Below, in pieces: positions 5,935 to 7,788 of a stretch of 7,788 nucleotides of DNA. The notes beneath the pieces were generated by a model. It saw nothing but the letters and a program-made list of their open reading frames with translations. It did no database searches and had not been told where the DNA came from. Position 1 is the first letter of the stretch; every line of letters begins with the position of its first letter. This stretch comes from CAYMSF01 sp964542255 (lineage in GTDB: Bacteria > Verrucomicrobiota > Lentisphaeria > Victivallales > Victivallaceae). The stretch is from assembly GCA_964542255.1 (NCBI GenBank), contig CAZITV010000113.1, positions 1 through 7,788 on the forward strand, in the 5' to 3' direction. The translations under genes were made by a program, and so were the position numbers.

Positions 5935-6383
5935 TTTTTGTGAATAAAAAACTGGTCTAGTTCATCCATTAGAGAGCGCATTTTCTTTACATTATTAATG
6001 TCTAAAGACTGCTTCGACTTCATTGCCGCGACGTTTATTTCGTGCAGGATTGTCAGTTTTTTGACATAATCAGTATATTCGGTGCTATTTTTATCAGATA
6101 CTGGTTTGACACGCTGTGCCAAGAAATAATCAGCAATTGCAGTCTGAATTTTTGCAGCATGAACATCTTTATTATTGACCCAGCGTACCACCTGATTTAA
6201 ATCAACCGGCTTTTCCTGTTGTAAACGAATAATCTCATTGATGGATTTTTCGATAGTGAGGATATCCTGCTTAATTGCGGCAAGCTGTGCGGCATCATCA
6301 AAAATACCGCATGGTATTTGGCAATGCGCCCAAGCTGGAGCCCATGTAAACAGCAGTGCCAGCATAACTAATAATTTTCTCAT
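5931..6383 (-). CDS. sodN: nickel superoxide dismutase with Sec-type signal peptide
   Basis: NiSOD dismutates superoxide to oxygen and hydrogen peroxide using Ni held by the N-terminal nickel hook, in which the freed amino group and imidazole of His1 plus the thiols of Cys2 and Cys6 are ligands. The hook is seen as HCQIPCGIFDD at residues 20-30 (His20, Cys21, Cys25). The rest is a helical domain fitting the four-helix-bundle family, with VVRWVNNKDVHA, IADYFLAQRVKP, LTILHEINVAAMKSK and LMDELDQFF. The precursor has 150 residues and the predicted mature form 131, slightly longer than Streptomyces NiSOD (117). Residues 1-19 form a Sec signal peptide: RK, a hydrophobic core LLVMLALLF, then A-W-A just before His20. 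Cleavage there by signal peptidase I would create His1 with no dedicated protease, and would place the enzyme outside the cytoplasmic membrane. Position 9 of the hook is Phe where Tyr is usual. It starts six bases after the URO-D gene stop and its stop lies in a mobile-element border. Confidence 0.92.
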   Translation of the reverse strand: MRKLLVMLALLFTWAPAWAHCQIPCGIFDDAAQLAAIKQDILTIEKSINEIIRLQQEKPVDLNQVVRWVNNKDVHAAKIQTAIADYFLAQRVKPVSDKNSTEYTDYVKKLTILHEINVAAMKSKQSLDINNVKKMRSLMDELDQFFIHKN

Positions 6384-6389
6384 AATGCA

Positions 6390-7631
6390 TTATCCTTGCC
6401 ACTGCGCACTGATGGCGTCACGAACCACCTGCACTGCCTGCTTGGCGCGGGTTAAATCGCCGCATTGCGTATAGATGTCGCGGAAACTAAATTCCAGCGG
6501 CACACCGCGGGTAGCTTTAATCGTATTAACCGCATCATTGTATAAACCATCGCGGTCAAATTGTGATACGCCAATAAAATTTGGTGACGGTTTACAACAG
6601 AAGATGATGCCGGTGCCGCGCAGCGCTTCGCCGAATTTTTGGTCGTCGCACCATGGTGAAACCGAAACTTTGCGTAAATGCGGGAGATTTTTGAGTCCGG
6701 CATCCCAAAAAACGTCAACTGGTTCACAACAGCCAAAGTAGGTCAAACCGAATATTGATGCCAGTTTTTCGTAATGCGGATAAAAATCGCTGATGAACTG
6801 TTTTGGTGCGACACCGACCGTTTCCTGGCTGTTCAAATTACCCCAAATATCGCAGCTGCGGACTTTGCCATTGAAGCCCGGCTGCGGCAACTGGTCAGAA
6901 AAACCGTAACTGCCGCTGCCGGCATAATTATTGCCGTTGTTCAAAGTCAACAAATTTTCATTTTCCTGCCACTTAATATAGGCAATTAAGTCATTAGTGA
7001 TGCGGGTCAATAGTTCCTGTATGGCTTCTGGTGACTCCATCATCGCGAGAAACATATTCTGCATCCCCATCAGAAAAACCACGTGCGCACTGATTGACAA
7101 AAACCAATTAATCGAGTTATTTGTTTTTTTAATGGTCAGAATATCGCCGACGAGTTCTTGGGCTTCGTCAAACTGTGTTTGAGTTGCAGCCGCGTCATAA
7201 TTCCAAGTGGTTTTACCCAATTTTTTCAAGTCGCGTTCCAAATCTGTGATTGGATATTCGATGGCGTAGCCTAGTTCACGTCCGGTATCATCTTTTGCAG
7301 CGTGCTTTGTCATCTCAATATTAAACAATTTAGCGCCAACAGCGTGATAAATTTCAATTTCCGGAGTTACCACTTTATCATCGCCGATAGTCTGATAATT
7401 GAGAATTTTATCAAGGAGCTGTGCTTCGATGAGCCGTGCGGTAGCTGATACAGTTTTTAACGGCGGCAGAAATTCGTGGGTAAATCCCCAGGTTTCCATT
7501 AATACCGGCGGCACCGTCACCGCGCCGGTATTGTGGAGCTTCCATAGCGCGATACGCTGCTGCATTATCGGCAAATTTGCCAGTTCGACCACCTGTTTCG
7601 CCAATTCCCGCAAATATAATTTTTCATTCAT
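6390..7631 (-). CDS. uroporphyrinogen decarboxylase (URO-D)/MtaA-superfamily protein, substrate unknown
   Basis: A 413-residue soluble protein without signal peptide, resembling the URO-D-domain proteins that are numerous in Lentisphaerota, Verrucomicrobiota and anaerobic Firmicutes. The superfamily includes true HemE and corrinoid or CoM methyltransferases (MtaA, MtbA, CmuA). Supporting features are the C-terminal pattern YFGCCEPVD (298-306), LPHLRKVSVSPWCDDQKFGEAL (316-337) and IFCCKPSPNFIG (343-354), where Cys301/302, Cys328 and Cys345/346 are notable, and a long middle region with a hydrophobic SINWFLSISAHVVFLMGMQNMFLAMMESPEAI (173-204). This is too divergent and too long to call as HemE (about 350 residues). 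Zinc-thiolate methyl transfer is the family-based guess; the cysteines fit but do not prove it. No corrinoid protein is adjacent. The start ATG has GAGGT 11 bases upstream. First gene of a two-gene operon with sodN. Confidence 0.8.
   Translation of the reverse strand: MNEKLYLRELAKQVVELANLPIMQQRIALWKLHNTGAVTVPPVLMETWGFTHEFLPPLKTVSATARLIEAQLLDKILNYQTIGDDKVVTPEIEIYHAVGAKLFNIEMTKHAAKDDTGRELGYAIEYPITDLERDLKKLGKTTWNYDAAATQTQFDEAQELVGDILTIKKTNNSINWFLSISAHVVFLMGMQNMFLAMMESPEAIQELLTRITNDLIAYIKWQENENLLTLNNGNNYAGSGSYGFSDQLPQPGFNGKVRSCDIWGNLNSQETVGVAPKQFISDFYPHYEKLASIFGLTYFGCCEPVDVFWDAGLKNLPHLRKVSVSPWCDDQKFGEALRGTGIIFCCKPSPNFIGVSQFDRDGLYNDAVNTIKATRGVPLEFSFRDIYTQCGDLTRAKQAVQVVRDAISAQWQG
6393..6397 (-). 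promoter_or_regulatory. Shine-Dalgarno of sodN inside the upstream gene
   Basis: AAGGA on the minus strand, nine bases before the sodN ATG. It overlaps the last two sense codons (CAA GGA) of the URO-D-family gene, so sodN is probably translationally coupled to it. Confidence 0.7.
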
Positions 7632-7737
7632 TTAGAGCCATGACCTCAGTTTTTTAATTAATAGAGCTATTTAAAAAAGCTACTCAGTATAACCATCCGG
7701 GCAGGCAGTTTACCCGCTACCGCAAACCGTCTTGCCG
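7632..7737 (-). promoter_or_regulatory. AT-rich leader of the URO-D-sodN operon with an inverted repeat
   Basis: AGTTTTTTAA (7648-7657) and TTAAAAAAGCT (7671-7681) form a 10-bp stem with one bulged base around a 13-base centre, directly before the GAGGT ribosome-binding site (7643-7647). Further upstream a TATACT (minus strand, near 7687-7692) could be a -10 box but has no convincing -35. Another imperfect hairpin (about 7696-7733) has no adjacent T-run. The promoter must lie here or beyond the edge, but I cannot fix it. Confidence 0.35.
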
Positions 7738-7788
7738 TTACCGATATTTTGGCAACATATTGCCGTGGGCATCTATCAGAGCGTCGCA
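7738..7788 (-). CDS. possible C-terminal tail of an upstream gene, cut by window edge
   Basis: From the right edge the minus strand reads CDALIDAHGNMLPKYR and stops at TAA (7738-7740). The composition looks protein-like, and the direction agrees with the following operon. Only 16 codons are visible, and another minus-strand frame is also open for longer but is Arg-rich (RRSDRCPRQYVAK...), so the assignment is tentative and no family can be named. Confidence 0.3.
   Translation of the reverse strand, partial: CDALIDAHGNMLPKYR

Noticed and set aside
7680..7692. TACTCAGTATAA resembles the element end TACTCGGTAAAG
   Set aside because: Only 9 of 12 positions match, there is no CTAG border, and no partner repeat is visible; chance in AT-rich DNA is sufficient.
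7696..7733. Minus-strand hairpin (GGCA...GUUUGC / GUAAAC...UGCC) as terminator of the edge gene
   Set aside because: It needs an internal loop and wobble pairs, and the nearest T-run is more than 15 bases further on, so it does not meet the pattern of an intrinsic terminator.

Overview
The window is chromosomal-looking bacterial DNA of about 50% GC. It is dense in genes, with ATGA-type gene overlaps and good Shine-Dalgarno sequences. All six full-length genes and one edge-truncated gene translate cleanly. The mix of an exported-type nickel superoxide dismutase (nickel hook HCQIPCGIF), a URO-D-superfamily protein with a GCCEP motif, and a short Thermotoga-type NadA is most reminiscent of the PVC group (for example Lentisphaerota or Verrucomicrobiota). 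That placement is from memory of the families and is weak.

Layout. Positions 1-3132 (minus strand) hold a tightly overlapping operon read right to left: a group I cysteine desulfurase, nadA (quinolinate synthase, a 4Fe-4S enzyme) and mnmA (tRNA U34 2-thiouridylase, cut by the window edge). Positions 3133-3267 are a very compact divergent promoter region. Two TTGCAA-N16-TATAAT promoters lie back to back, exactly symmetric about position 3185.5, and share an inverted repeat over the -35 boxes. Positions 3268-5588 (plus strand) hold cysK (cysteine synthase), metY (O-acetylhomoserine sulfhydrylase) and a strong intrinsic terminator. The divergon therefore pairs sulfide assimilation into cysteine and homocysteine with use of cysteine sulfur for Fe-S clusters and tRNA thiolation.

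Positions 5599-5934 are a non-autonomous, foldback (MITE-like) element that I reconstruct from the sequence. It has 21-bp terminal inverted repeats (18/21 identical), CTAG at both borders (consistent with a TA target duplication as in the IS630/Tc1 group), and arms that are diverged inverted copies of each other along most of their length. Its right border is the stop codon of the neighbouring gene, so insertion regenerated the TAG stop.

Positions 5931-7631 (minus strand) hold a two-gene operon: a URO-D/MtaA-superfamily protein of unknown substrate and, six bases later, sodN. The SodN precursor carries a Sec-type signal peptide whose predicted cleavage site (AWA|HC) would directly free the His that must be residue 1 of the nickel hook, and no sodX-like maturation protease is visible here. 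Positions 7632-7788 hold an AT-rich leader with an inverted repeat and, at the very edge, a possible C-terminal tail of another minus-strand gene.
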